Part shown: positions 56,375 through 64,000 of the stretch, one piece after another | How the letters are laid out: each line of letters begins with the position of its first letter | How positions within the stretch are numbered: the stretch's first letter is position 1 | NCBI RefSeq assembly: GCF_030549525.1 | Contig: NZ_CP130831.1 | Coordinates: 124,001-188,000, forward strand | DNA length: 64,000 nt | Direction of reading: 5' to 3' | Source: Stenotrophomonas sp. 704A1 | GTDB lineage: Bacteria > Pseudomonadota > Gammaproteobacteria > Xanthomonadales > Xanthomonadaceae | Notes under the pieces: model-generated | The model's input: the letters and a program-made list of their open reading frames with translations, nothing else | What the model was told of the DNA's origin: nothing | The model's database searches: none | Program-made: the position numbers and the translations under genes

Positions 56375-56995
56375 ATGCGTCTGATCCACACTTCGCTGTT
56401 TGCGGCCATCGCCGCGCTGGGCCTGGCGGCCTGCAACCAGCAGCCGGCCGCGCCGGCGGCGGAAACCCCGACCACGCCCCCGGCCGAAGCTGCTGCCGCG
56501 CCGGCGGAACCGGCGGCGGCCACTCCCCCGGCCGCCGATACCTCGGCCACCGCCGAACTGGCCCCGACCCAGGGCAACCAGACCAAGGGCAGCGTCACCT
56601 TCAAGGTCGTCGACGGCAAGGTGCACGTGACCGGCCAGATCACCGGCCTCAAGCCGGGCAGCGAGCACGGCTTCCATATCCACGAGAAGGGCGACTGCAG
56701 TGCGCCGGACGGCATGAGCGCCGGCGGTCACTTCAACCCGGGCAAGCAGGACCACGGCAGCGTAGCCGCCGACCCGCACCACGGCGGCGACATGCCCAAC
56801 ATCAAGGCCGACGACAAGGGTGTTGCCACCATCGATGGTCCGGTGTCGAGCAACGTCAACATCGGCAAGGGGGATGACTTCGACATCATCGGCCGCGGCC
56901 TGATCGTCCACGCCGACCCGGACGACTACACGACCCAGCCGACCGGCAACGCGGGAGCGCGCCTGGCCTGCGCAGTCATCCAGAAGGCCCCGTAA
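56375..56995 (+). CDS. sodC: Cu/Zn superoxide dismutase lipoprotein, second copy
   Basis: The 206-residue product has a lipoprotein signal (IAALGLAAC), a 45-residue Ala/Pro/Glu-rich tether and a dismutase domain with all ligands: GFHIHEKGDC, GGHFNP, KQDHG, DPHHGGD and LIVHADPDD. It differs from the first copy in the tether and in a longer zinc loop (SVAADPHHGGDMPN). AAGGAGAG precedes the ATG. A strong terminator follows 10 bases after the stop, so the two copies form one unit. Confidence 0.94.
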   Translation: MRLIHTSLFAAIAALGLAACNQQPAAPAAETPTTPPAEAAAAPAEPAAATPPAADTSATAELAPTQGNQTKGSVTFKVVDGKVHVTGQITGLKPGSEHGFHIHEKGDCSAPDGMSAGGHFNPGKQDHGSVAADPHHGGDMPNIKADDKGVATIDGPVSSNVNIGKGDDFDIIGRGLIVHADPDDYTTQPTGNAGARLACAVIQKAP

Positions 56996-57005
56996 GAAAA
57001 AGAAG

Positions 57006-57030
57006 AACGCCGGCGCAAGCCGGCGTTTTT
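57006..57030 (+). terminator. Rho-independent terminator of the sodC pair
   Basis: AACGCCGGC and GCCGGCGTT pair around a 4-base loop GCAA, and a run of five T residues overlaps the end of the stem. Confidence 0.92.
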
Positions 57031-57037
57031 CCTCGCG

Positions 57038-57060
57038 GTAGCGCCGGGCCATGCCCGGCG
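57038..57060. repeat. SMAG palindrome
   Basis: GTAG followed by CGCCGGGCCATGCCCGGCG lies directly after the sodC terminator, between converging genes. Confidence 0.7.
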
Positions 57061-57075
57061 ACATGCGTACGGAAT

Positions 57076-57963
57076 TCAGCGCGCCAACAGCGCGCGCGCG
57101 TCCTGCCCGGCCTCGCAGTGCACGAACAGCACCGGCACGCCATGCGCTTCCAGCACCGCGGCCATCTGCCGCTGGCGCATCAGGAACTGCTCGTAGATGC
57201 CCTGCAGGCGGTCGCAGTCGCCGGTGCCGTGGTTGTAGTACGCGCACCAGCCGGCCGGATCGAACAGCGCCATGCGCGCCTCGCCCTGCGTGTAGCGCAG
57301 CAGCGGCTCGGGCGCCGCGTCCAGCCATTCATCCTGGCCCGGGGCCAGGATCGCGGTTTCGATCAACGGCCACAGCGCCGCCAGGCCCTGGTTGTCGTAC
57401 TGCATCGACATCATCGCGGCCAGATCGTTCACGGTGAAATAGCGCGCGTGCTCGACCCGGGCACCGAAGTTGTTCTGCGCCATCAATGCGGTATCCGCAT
57501 GCGCCATGCCATTGGCCAGCAACACCTCTTCCAGCGCATCGGCCACGGCCGAGATGGTGGCCGCGTCGCTGCCGGTCAGCAGGAACGGCACCACCCGCAG
57601 GCCCCCGCCCACCAGACCCGGGTCGGCCTGGAACGGCAACGGCACATCGCCGTCAGCGCCGGCCCCGAACGCCAGCAGGCGCGGCCCCTGGTTGCGGCCG
57701 GGCGCGCGCATCTGCAGTTCTTCCAGGCGGCGATGGATCGGCCAGCCCGGGCGCAGTACTTCGGCCGGGTCGAAATGGGCGGCGGCGAACACCAGGTCCA
57801 GCTCGGCCACCTGCGGCACCAGCTTGGCCAGATCGCGGCCGACACGCTCGGCCAGTTCGCCGGCATGTTCAGCGCTGAGCACCGCCTGGCGGGGGGTTTC
57901 ACCGCCGGCCAGTTCCAGGGCCAGCACGCCAAGGGCATTCATCGCAGGGTCGGGTTTGCTCAT
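57076..57963 (-). CDS. Conserved-looking protein of unknown function
   Basis: The 295-residue product starts MSKPDPAMNALGVLALELAGG and has no signal peptide or membrane helix. Visible features are LRVVPFLLTGSDAATISAVADALEEVLLANG, ALMAQNNFGARVEHARYF, AGWCAYYNHGTGDCDRLQGIYEQFL with paired cysteines, and a final VPVLFVHCEAGQDARALL. The mix of alternating strands and helices suggests an alpha/beta fold, but I do not recognise it. It is convergent with the sodC unit and divergent from the thiolase gene. Confidence 0.7.
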   Translation of the reverse strand: MSKPDPAMNALGVLALELAGGETPRQAVLSAEHAGELAERVGRDLAKLVPQVAELDLVFAAAHFDPAEVLRPGWPIHRRLEELQMRAPGRNQGPRLLAFGAGADGDVPLPFQADPGLVGGGLRVVPFLLTGSDAATISAVADALEEVLLANGMAHADTALMAQNNFGARVEHARYFTVNDLAAMMSMQYDNQGLAALWPLIETAILAPGQDEWLDAAPEPLLRYTQGEARMALFDPAGWCAYYNHGTGDCDRLQGIYEQFLMRQRQMAAVLEAHGVPVLFVHCEAGQDARALLAR

Positions 57964-58071
57964 GGTTCCACGGTTGGCCCATCACAGGGCGGCAGCTACA
58001 CTTGGCCCCATTATGCCTGCTCTGTCGTGCAGGCCATGTTGCAGACACCCTCATCCATGCCAGGTATCTCC

Positions 58072-59352
58072 ATGCCCAACGCTCGTCCCGTCGCCATCCT
58101 CGGTGGCGTCCGCATTCCGTTCTGCCGCCAGAACACCGCGTATTCGGATGTCGGCAACCTCGGCATGTCGGTGCGGACACTGGGCGCACTGGTCGAGCGC
58201 TTCGGCCTGCATGGCCAGCAGCTGGGCGAAGTGGCGATGGGTGCGGTCATCAAGCACTCCAGCGACTGGAACCTGGGCCGCGAAGCCACGCTGTCCTCCG
58301 GCCTGTCGCCGCTGACCCCGGGCATCACCCTGCAGCGCGCGTGTGGCACCTCGCTGGACAGCATCATCACCGTGGCCAACAAGATTGCGCTGGGCCAGAT
58401 CGAATCGGGCATCGGCGGCGGCTCGGACACCACCTCCGACGTGCCGATCGTGTATGGCAAGAAGCTGCGCGCGCGCCTGCTGGCGGCCAACCGCGCCAAG
58501 AGCACCGGCGACAAGATCCGCGCGCTCACCGCCGGCTTCAAGTTCGCCGAGCTCAAGCCGGAATTCCCAGGCGTGGCCGAGCCGCGCACCGGCAAGAGCA
58601 TGGGCGACCACTGCGAGGACATGGCCAAGGAATGGAACATCTCCCGTGATTCGCAGGACGAATGGGCGGTGTCGTCGCACAGGAAGCTGGCCGCCGCCTA
58701 CGAGCGCGGCTTCTTCAACGACCTGATCGCACCGTTCCGCGGCGTCGAGCGCGACAACATCCTGCGTCCGGATACCTCGCTGGAAAAGCTGGCCACGCTG
58801 AAGCCTGCCTTCGACAAGGTCTCCGGCCGCGGCACGCTGACCGCCGCCAACTCCACGCCGCTGACCGACGGTGCCGCTGCGGTGCTGCTGGCCAGCGAAG
58901 AGTGGGCGCGTGCGCACGGCCATGAGCCGCAGGCCTACCTGCGCGACGCGCACGTGTCGGCGGTGGACTTCGTGCATGGCGAAGGCCTGTTGATGGCACC
59001 GACCGTCGCCGTGCCGGAGATGCTCAAGCGCAACGGCCTGACCCTGCAGGACTTCGACATCTACGAGATCCACGAAGCCTTCGCCGCGCAGGTGCTGTGC
59101 ACCCTGCGTGCCTGGGAGAGCGAGGATTACTGCCGCAACCGTCTGGGCCTGGACGCGCCGATGGGGCGCATCGACCCGGACAAGATCAACCTGCTGGGTT
59201 CGTCGCTGGCCACCGGCCACCCGTTCGCCGCCACCGGCGCCCGCGTGATCGCCACGGCGGCCAAGCAGCTGGCCGAACGCGGCGGCGGCCGCGCGCTGGT
59301 ATCGATCTGCACCGCCGGCGGCATGGGCGTGGTGGCGATCGTCGAACGCTGA
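58072..59352 (+). CDS. Acetyl-CoA C-acyltransferase (thiolase, FadI-like)
   Basis: The 426-residue protein has the thiolase active-site residues: Cys in QRACGTSLDS (near residue 93), EIHEAFAAQVL, GHPFAATGAR with the catalytic His and CTAGGMG with the second Cys. Its insert and length resemble FadI-type enzymes of fatty-acid oxidation. No fadJ or other beta-oxidation gene is adjacent, so the direction of use is open. ATG at 58072 (MPNARPVAI) is chosen; ATG at 58057 adds five residues. Confidence 0.9.
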   Translation: MPNARPVAILGGVRIPFCRQNTAYSDVGNLGMSVRTLGALVERFGLHGQQLGEVAMGAVIKHSSDWNLGREATLSSGLSPLTPGITLQRACGTSLDSIITVANKIALGQIESGIGGGSDTTSDVPIVYGKKLRARLLAANRAKSTGDKIRALTAGFKFAELKPEFPGVAEPRTGKSMGDHCEDMAKEWNISRDSQDEWAVSSHRKLAAAYERGFFNDLIAPFRGVERDNILRPDTSLEKLATLKPAFDKVSGRGTLTAANSTPLTDGAAAVLLASEEWARAHGHEPQAYLRDAHVSAVDFVHGEGLLMAPTVAVPEMLKRNGLTLQDFDIYEIHEAFAAQVLCTLRAWESEDYCRNRLGLDAPMGRIDPDKINLLGSSLATGHPFAATGARVIATAAKQLAERGGGRALVSICTAGGMGVVAIVER

Positions 59353-59374
59353 TCCGCACCGCGCACCCCACATG

Positions 59375-59401
59375 AAAACGCCGCCCGATGGGCGGCGTTT
59401 T
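59375..59401. terminator. Bidirectional rho-independent terminator
   Basis: AAAACGCCGCCC and GGGCGGCGTTTT pair around GAT. The A-run on one side and the T-run on the other allow it to stop both the thiolase and the hemY transcripts, which converge here. Confidence 0.9.
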
Positions 59402-59418
59402 CGTTGTTGCTGCGGTGG

Positions 59419-59439
59419 GTGCCGGCCGTTGGCCGGCAC
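59419..59439. repeat. REP-like palindrome
   Basis: GTGCCGGCC-GTT-GGCCGGCAC has perfect 9-base arms and lies just past the hemY stop. Confidence 0.55.
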
Positions 59440-59448
59440 GCTGCAGGG

Positions 59449-60744
59449 TCACGGCAACCGCGGGTTGCCGAACGCGTCGCGCTCTTCGTTGGCGTCGTAC
59501 ACCGGCGGCTGCGGCGCGGTCAGCTGCTCCTCCACCGTGGCGCGCAGCGGCGCATCGGTGCCGCGCACCAGTGCGACGCTGTCTTCGCCACGCTGCAGGC
59601 GCAGCGCATTGGCCAGGCACTGCGCGGCCAGCGCGGGCTCGCCGCGCTGCGCGAAGGCTTCGCCGAGCGCTTCCCACGCCGGTGCACCGGCGCCGGCAGC
59701 AATGGCCTCATGCAGGAAGGCGTCGGCGGCATCCCACTGCTGTTGTGCCAGTGCGACACGGCCCTGCGCCAGACGCAGTGCCGCCGAATCATCGTGCACG
59801 TTGCGCCAGCGCTGCAGATTGGCCTGGCGGGTCGCCAGCCGCTCGACCGGCAGCCGCCCATACAGCGCCACCAGTTCGTCGTCCCAGCGGTGGTCGAGCG
59901 CCTGCTCGAGCGCCAGCAACGCCGGTTCGTCCCAGTCCAGGGCGACCGCGCGGGTCGCGTAGGCGGCCACCACGTCCGGGGTCGGACGCAGTGCCTTCGG
60001 CGTGGCTTCCCACTGTGCGGCCAAGGCGTTGACGTCGGCAGCTTCCAGCAGCGCCTGCGCGGCCAGCCGGGCTTCCAGCTCGCTGCTGGAATCGGCCGGC
60101 AGCACTTTGCTCTGGCGCAGCGCGCCCAGCTGGCCGTACGCCTCATGCGCGCGGCCGGCGCGCGCCAGGGCTTCGGTGCGCAGCCACAGACCGCGCGGCG
60201 GCAGCGGTTGGATCGCGGCCACGTCCAGCGCGTTGATCGCATCCACCGGCAGGTCGTTGGCCAGCAGCTGTTCGGCGCGAAGCAGCGCATGCAGGGTCGC
60301 ATCGCTTTCGCCCAGCCGCTGCAGCAGCGCCTCGCCACCGGCGACGTCGGCGCGCGCCTGTGCGCTGCGCACCGCGTTGGCCAGGGCCACTGCGCTGACT
60401 TCCGTATCCTTGGCGGCACCGTCCAGCAGCTTCTCCGCTCGCTGCCACTGGCCATGCTCGTAGGCCTGCAGACCGTCGATCAGGCGCACCCGGCCCTGCT
60501 TGCGGCGGTACCGGCCCCAGGCACGGAACGGGGCGGCGATCAGGCTCCACAGCAGCCACAGCACCAGCACGCCGATCACCGTCAGCAGCGCCACCTTGGG
60601 CAGGTTGCTGTGATAGTCATAGCCGGCATAACGCAGGGTCACTTCGCCGTAGCGGTTCAGGTCATCGGTGCCGAGCCATTGCGCGGCAACCACGCCGATG
60701 GCCACGGCCAGCAACAGCACGACCAGGGATTGCAGGGGTTTCAT
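59449..60744 (-). CDS. hemY: HemY-like protoheme biosynthesis protein
   Basis: The 431-residue protein has two N-terminal membrane helices (about 5-22 and 48-68), the HemY_N region (LRYAGYDYHSNLPKVALLTVIGVLV, RLIDGLQAYEHGQWQRAEKLL) and a TPR-like helical C-terminal half. The proteobacterial HemY is not the oxygen-dependent oxidase of Bacillus; its exact role in haem synthesis is unclear. It begins 6 bases after hemX, at the end of a hemD-hemX-hemY run. Confidence 0.88.
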   Translation of the reverse strand: MKPLQSLVVLLLAVAIGVVAAQWLGTDDLNRYGEVTLRYAGYDYHSNLPKVALLTVIGVLVLWLLWSLIAAPFRAWGRYRRKQGRVRLIDGLQAYEHGQWQRAEKLLDGAAKDTEVSAVALANAVRSAQARADVAGGEALLQRLGESDATLHALLRAEQLLANDLPVDAINALDVAAIQPLPPRGLWLRTEALARAGRAHEAYGQLGALRQSKVLPADSSSELEARLAAQALLEAADVNALAAQWEATPKALRPTPDVVAAYATRAVALDWDEPALLALEQALDHRWDDELVALYGRLPVERLATRQANLQRWRNVHDDSAALRLAQGRVALAQQQWDAADAFLHEAIAAGAGAPAWEALGEAFAQRGEPALAAQCLANALRLQRGEDSVALVRGTDAPLRATVEEQLTAPQPPVYDANEERDAFGNPRLP

Positions 60745-60750
60745 AGGGGC

Positions 60751-61725
60751 TTACCTCCGGTCGGTCTGGGTACGCAGTTGTTGCAGGGTGCTGCCGAGCA
60801 CCGTGTTGTCGGCGTGCAGCGGCAGCTTGCGCAGGGCATCGAGTTCAGCACGTTGTGCGCGCAGGTCCGGTGAATCCGGCCAGCGCCGCTGCGCCCAGTG
60901 GTCGATGCGGTTCAGCGCGGCGTCACGCCCACTGCCATCGCCGCGCTCGATCGCCGCGCGGGCCAGGGTCAGTTCCAGCTGCAACGCGGTGTCGAGGGTG
61001 GTGCGCTCGGCAGCGGTCAGTGGACCGTTCAGGCGGCTCGGGGTGATATCCACGAACGGCGCCAGCGCAGCCTGCCACCACGGCCTGGCCGTGGCCGCCG
61101 GCGCCTGCGCGATCTGCGCGGGCAGCCCCTGCAGTGCCTTGTCCAGCGCATCCAGGCGCTGCAGCGCGTGCGCCCGCGGGCCGGCGCCCAGCGCATCCAG
61201 CGCATCGCGCTCCTGCACCAGCGCCTGGCGCAGGTTCAGGCCGTCGCTGTCGGGCAGCTCGGCCAGCGCCGCGGCGGCCTGTGCATACAGGCGGCGCGCG
61301 CCGTCCACGTCGTCGGCGAAGGCCAACCGTTGCGCTGCCTGGGTCAGCAGCAGCTCGGCCTCATCACGCTGCACGGCCTGGCGGCCCTGGTTGGCGCTGT
61401 CGGCCAATCTGGCGAGATTCTCCTCGAGCAGGGCGCTGCGCTGCGACAGGCCCAGCATTTCATCGCGCAGCACCCGGTTGGTGGCCGCCGCATCCTGCAG
61501 CCGCTGGCTGGTGGCGCGCTGGTCCCGGCGCAGTGCCTCCACCGTGGCCTCCAGTCCCTTCAGCTGCACCGCCGTGGTCTGCGCCTGGGCCTGCTGGTCG
61601 CTCTGCTGTTGCTGCCAGTAGCGCCAGCCGGCGTAGCCGCCCGCGCCCAGCACCGCAAGCACGGCAAGCGGCAGCAGCCAACGCGGCGGTCGACGGGACG
61701 GGGCAGGGGGCAGGGCATCGTTCAT
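60751..61725 (-). CDS. hemX: HemX-like membrane protein (uroporphyrinogen-III C-methyltransferase family name)
   Basis: The 324-residue protein has one membrane helix (LLPLAVLAVLGAGGYAGWRYW, near 17-37), a Gln-rich coiled coil (to about residue 130) and a helical end. HemX of this type lacks methyltransferase motifs despite the inherited name. It lies between hemD and hemY as in many gammaproteobacteria. ATG at 61725 starts the short cytoplasmic tail. Confidence 0.87.
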   Translation of the reverse strand: MNDALPPAPSRRPPRWLLPLAVLAVLGAGGYAGWRYWQQQQSDQQAQAQTTAVQLKGLEATVEALRRDQRATSQRLQDAAATNRVLRDEMLGLSQRSALLEENLARLADSANQGRQAVQRDEAELLLTQAAQRLAFADDVDGARRLYAQAAAALAELPDSDGLNLRQALVQERDALDALGAGPRAHALQRLDALDKALQGLPAQIAQAPAATARPWWQAALAPFVDITPSRLNGPLTAAERTTLDTALQLELTLARAAIERGDGSGRDAALNRIDHWAQRRWPDSPDLRAQRAELDALRKLPLHADNTVLGSTLQQLRTQTDRR

Positions 61726-61828
61726 CGGGCTTCCTTGTCGCCAGCAACGCCGGGTGGGTCCGGCAGGCAGCGTTGTGCACAGCATCACTGTTGGCGGCGG
61801 CACCGGCAAGCCAGGGTCGGGTGCCTGT

Positions 61829-62608
61829 TCAGGTCGCTGCGGGGCCGGTGAGCGTGGCGTGTGCAGCGGCGATCAGCTGGGCGTTGCCCGGGCCGGCGCT
61901 GCGCACCACGCGGCCCAGGCCCAGCGCCTGCGCCTGGGCGCCCAGACGGTCGCTGGCGACCACGGCGGTCGCCTCCGTCGCCATGCGGTGCTGCCACGCT
62001 GCCGGCAGCTGTTGCCAGAACCGCTGCAAGGCCTCGCCACTGCTGACAGCCAACAGCCACGGCGCGGCGGAATGGGCCAAACGCGCCAAGGTGCGGCGCG
62101 ACAAACGCAGGGGCACCCGTCGATAGACATCTGCGCGGATGACCCGCGCGCCGGCAGCGTCCAGTTCAGCGGCGATCAGGCCACGGCCGCCGGGGGCGGT
62201 CACCAGTCCGATTCGCAGGCCCTGCACGCCTGCAAGCACCGGCAGCGCCAACAACCCTTCACTGTCCATCCGCTGCGGCGCATGCACCTGGTCCACGCCC
62301 TCGGCCCGCAGCGCGCGGGCCGTGCCTTCGCCCACGGTCAGCCAGGGGCTGCGCTGCGCCGCGGCCAGCGGCAGCAGGCTGGCCGCCGCGGCCACGGCCG
62401 CCGGGCTGGTGAATATCACCCGGTCAGCGTCCAGTGCCTGCAGCAGATGCTGGCGTGCGGCGCTGCCCTGCGCCCGCTGCAGCCGCCAGGGCGACAGCGC
62501 GACGGTGGTACCGCCCAGTTCAGCGACCGCGCGGCGCAATGCCGCGTGCTGCCCCTGCGGGCGCAGCGAGATCAGGGTCCAGCCAGTGGGTATCGTATGG
62601 TTGGCCAT
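61829..62608 (-). CDS. hemD: Uroporphyrinogen-III synthase
   Basis: The 259-residue protein has the two-domain HemD pattern: GWTLISLRPQGQHAALRRAV, RVIFTSPAAVAAAASLL, WLTVGEGTARALRAEGV, and later VVASDRLGAQAQALGL. Sequence conservation in HemD is low, so gene order with hemX and hemY adds weight. It closes hydroxymethylbilane with inversion of ring D. ATG at 62608 is favoured over one 9 bases upstream because a -10 element overlaps the latter. Confidence 0.9.
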   Translation of the reverse strand: MANHTIPTGWTLISLRPQGQHAALRRAVAELGGTTVALSPWRLQRAQGSAARQHLLQALDADRVIFTSPAAVAAAASLLPLAAAQRSPWLTVGEGTARALRAEGVDQVHAPQRMDSEGLLALPVLAGVQGLRIGLVTAPGGRGLIAAELDAAGARVIRADVYRRVPLRLSRRTLARLAHSAAPWLLAVSSGEALQRFWQQLPAAWQHRMATEATAVVASDRLGAQAQALGLGRVVRSAGPGNAQLIAAAHATLTGPAAT

Positions 62609-62614
62609 TGCCGT

Positions 62615-62621
62615 CATTATG
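62615..62621. promoter_or_regulatory. Overlapping divergent -10 elements of hemD and the thioesterase gene
   Basis: CATTATG at 62615-62621 reads CATTAT on the plus strand and CATAAT on the minus strand. The minus-strand element is 7 bases from the hemD ATG at 62608, predicting a leaderless hemD mRNA; the plus-strand element would start a leader of about 26 bases for the thioesterase gene. Confidence 0.5.
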
Positions 62622-62652
62622 CGGGCCCTTCGTTGTCGTGGTTGCTGCTCTG

Positions 62653-63120
62653 ATGGCTGTTGATGCCCTGACCTCTTCGTTGGCCGCCCTGCAGGACGTG
62701 CTGGACTGCATGCCCGCGGTCCGCGCGATGCAGATCCGCCTGGATGGCTATGCCGATGGCGTGCTGCGCATCACCGCGCCGCTGGCCGCCAACGTCAACG
62801 ACAAGGGCAATGCCTTCGGTGGCAGCCTGGCCTCGGTGCTGACCCTGTCCGGCTGGGCGCTGGTCAGCCTGCGTCTGCGCCTGGCCGGCCACGACGCCGA
62901 GGTCTATGTGGCCGACAGCAATCTGCGCTACCTGGCCCCGGTCTACGAGGACCTGCATGCCCACGCCGAGGCGGCCGAAAGCAGCGCGTGGGACACCTTC
63001 CTGGCCACCTTCCGCCAGCGTGGCAAGGCCCGCATCAGCATCGTGGCCCGCCAGCCGGCGGCCGATGGCAAGGCCGCCGCCGAATTCAGCGGTCGCTTCG
63101 TTGCCTTCGCCAAAGGGTAG
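62653..63120 (+). CDS. YiiD C-terminal type thioesterase
   Basis: The 155-residue protein has the hotdog pattern of the YiiD_C family: ITAPLAANVNDKGNAFGGSLASVLTLSGWALV in the central helix, then VADSNLRYLAPV. The N-terminal acetyltransferase part found in E. coli YiiD is absent. The substrate is unknown. It may share an operon with the small exported protein 32 bases downstream. Confidence 0.85.
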   Translation: MAVDALTSSLAALQDVLDCMPAVRAMQIRLDGYADGVLRITAPLAANVNDKGNAFGGSLASVLTLSGWALVSLRLRLAGHDAEVYVADSNLRYLAPVYEDLHAHAEAAESSAWDTFLATFRQRGKARISIVARQPAADGKAAAEFSGRFVAFAKG

Positions 63121-63152
63121 GATGGCAGGCTGACGCCCTGCGGAAACCACCG

Positions 63153-63584
63153 ATGCGCCGCCTCTTCCAGACCCTCCTGTGTTCCCTGCTGCTGCTCGGC
63201 GTTGCCGTCGCTGCCGGCGCCGACGATCTCTCCCGCAAGCAGCGCAAGATGCTGGAAGAGACCCAGATCGCCTATGGGGCCACCATCCGCTGGGGCAGCA
63301 TGGACGATGCCATTGCCTATCTGGACCCGCAGCTGCGCAAGGCAAAGCCGCCGACCGAGTTCGAGCTCAACCGCTACGCCCAGCTGCGGGTGTCGTCCTA
63401 TCGCGAGCGCAGCACCGCCGCGCTGGACGGCGGGCAGGTCGAGCGCCGGGTCGAGATCGGGGTGATCAACCAGAACACCCAGGCCGAGCGCACCGTGGTG
63501 GTCACCGAGCGCTGGCGCTGGGATCCGGAGGCCAAGCGCTGGTGGCAGAGCGCGGGCCTGCCCGACCTGTGGCAGGGGCAGTGA
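63153..63584 (+). CDS. Small exported protein of unknown function
   Basis: The 143-residue product has a signal peptide (FQTLLCSLLLLGVAVAAGA). The mature protein begins with a helical, Lys/Arg-rich segment (SRKQRKMLEETQIAYG) and a beta-rich part (YAQLRVSSYRERSTAAL, ERRVEIGVIN, VVTERWRWDPEAKRWW), which together resemble an NTF2-like fold of small periplasmic proteins. No catalytic motif is seen. Confidence 0.7.
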   Translation: MRRLFQTLLCSLLLLGVAVAAGADDLSRKQRKMLEETQIAYGATIRWGSMDDAIAYLDPQLRKAKPPTEFELNRYAQLRVSSYRERSTAALDGGQVERRVEIGVINQNTQAERTVVVTERWRWDPEAKRWWQSAGLPDLWQGQ

Positions 63585-63640
63585 CGGGCCACGGCCGGCT
63601 TGTGCGACAATCGGCGCCCGCTAATCGACCCGTGACCTGA

Positions 63641-64000
63641 GTGAATTACGAAGAGTTGCTGGCCTTCGCAGGCCGAAACCCGATGCTGTCTGCGGCCCTG
63701 GTCGGCCTGACCGTGGCCCTCATCGTCACCGAAATCCGCCGCCTGTTCCGGGGCTTCAAGGGCATCAAGCCGGCCGAACTGACCCAGCTGATCAACGCGG
63801 GCGGCACGGTGGTGGTCGATCTGTCGCCCAGCGGTGACTTCGAAAAGGGCCACATCGCCGGCAGCCGCAATGCCCAGGCCAGCGCGTTCGGGCCGGAACA
63901 CAAGCTGGTGGCCAACGCCAGGCAGGCCCCGGTGGTACTGGTGTGCCGCAGCGGCAACGCGTCGGAGACCGCCGCCAAGGCGCTGAAGAAGGCCGGTTTC
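63641..64000 (+). CDS. Rhodanese-like membrane protein (YibN-like), 3' end outside window
   Basis: 120 residues are visible from a GTG start and the frame is open at the window end. There is one N-terminal membrane helix (MLSAALVGLTVALIVTEI) and a rhodanese domain: VVDLSPSGDFEKGHIAGSRN and the active-site loop LVCRSGNAS with Cys near residue 104. E. coli YibN has the same layout and lies before grxC, secB and gpsA; that order is likely here but not seen. A -10-like GACAAT lies at 63606-63611. Confidence 0.87.
   Translation, partial: MNYEELLAFAGRNPMLSAALVGLTVALIVTEIRRLFRGFKGIKPAELTQLINAGGTVVVDLSPSGDFEKGHIAGSRNAQASAFGPEHKLVANARQAPVVLVCRSGNASETAAKALKKAGF

Overview
The window is high-GC (estimated in the high 60s percent by eye) chromosomal DNA from a member of the Xanthomonadaceae, very probably Stenotrophomonas maltophilia or a close relative. 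The pointers are many short palindromes ending in the tetranucleotide GTAG (the SMAG type of repeat), a protein with a C-terminal XVIPCD-like secretion domain as used by the bacteria-killing type IV secretion system of Xanthomonas and Stenotrophomonas, a one-chain indolepyruvate ferredoxin oxidoreductase, and TonB-dependent receptor, NtrBC and HemDXY genes typical of this family. No tRNA, rRNA, insertion sequence, prophage or CRISPR array was seen. Both ends cut through genes: a short-chain dehydrogenase on the left and a YibN-like rhodanese on the right.

Layout. 1-2564: dehydrogenase tail, then a putative type IV effector with a lipoprotein directly after it (candidate immunity protein). 2721-5089: a BlaI-type repressor and a BlaR1-like M56 membrane protease behind a palindromic operator. 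5177-10563: an I78 inhibitor lipoprotein, the MrfB/MrfA (YprB/YprA) DNA-repair pair, and two exported proteins of unknown function. 10608-22948: a nine-gene operon on the minus strand (two Tat-type TldD paralogues, TldE, DUF4159, MoxR ATPase, DUF58, BatA-like, and two large membrane proteins), almost all start/stop coupled. 22949-23585 and 30439-30846 are repeat-filled gaps with three copies of a long hairpin element. Between them lie a DUF938 methyltransferase, a hipBA toxin-antitoxin module and the indolepyruvate oxidoreductase. 30847-43805: a Ycf46-like ATPase, ParA-like ATPase, SixA, YceI, a PLD-type phospholipid synthase, a thioesterase, PlsC, a YheT hydrolase, a TPR-sulfotransferase fusion, a PEBP protein, two META proteins and UppP.

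43860-55680 is rich in nitrogen control: glnA with two NtrC boxes and a near-perfect sigma-54 promoter, glnK-amtB, and ntrB-ntrC about 8 kb further on. Between them lie an AmiD-like amidase, MltA, a small EF-hand-like protein, a TonB-dependent receptor behind a Zur-like box, and a higBA module. 55774-64000 holds tandem Cu/Zn superoxide dismutase lipoproteins, a protein of unknown function, a thiolase, hemY-hemX-hemD, a YiiD-type thioesterase, a small exported protein and the rhodanese.

Most of the window is housekeeping DNA. The parts most worth following are the effector/immunity pair, the exported TldD-MoxR operon, the hairpin repeats with a conserved loop and covarying stems, the Zur-like receptor control, and a recurring promoter geometry that predicts leaderless mRNAs.
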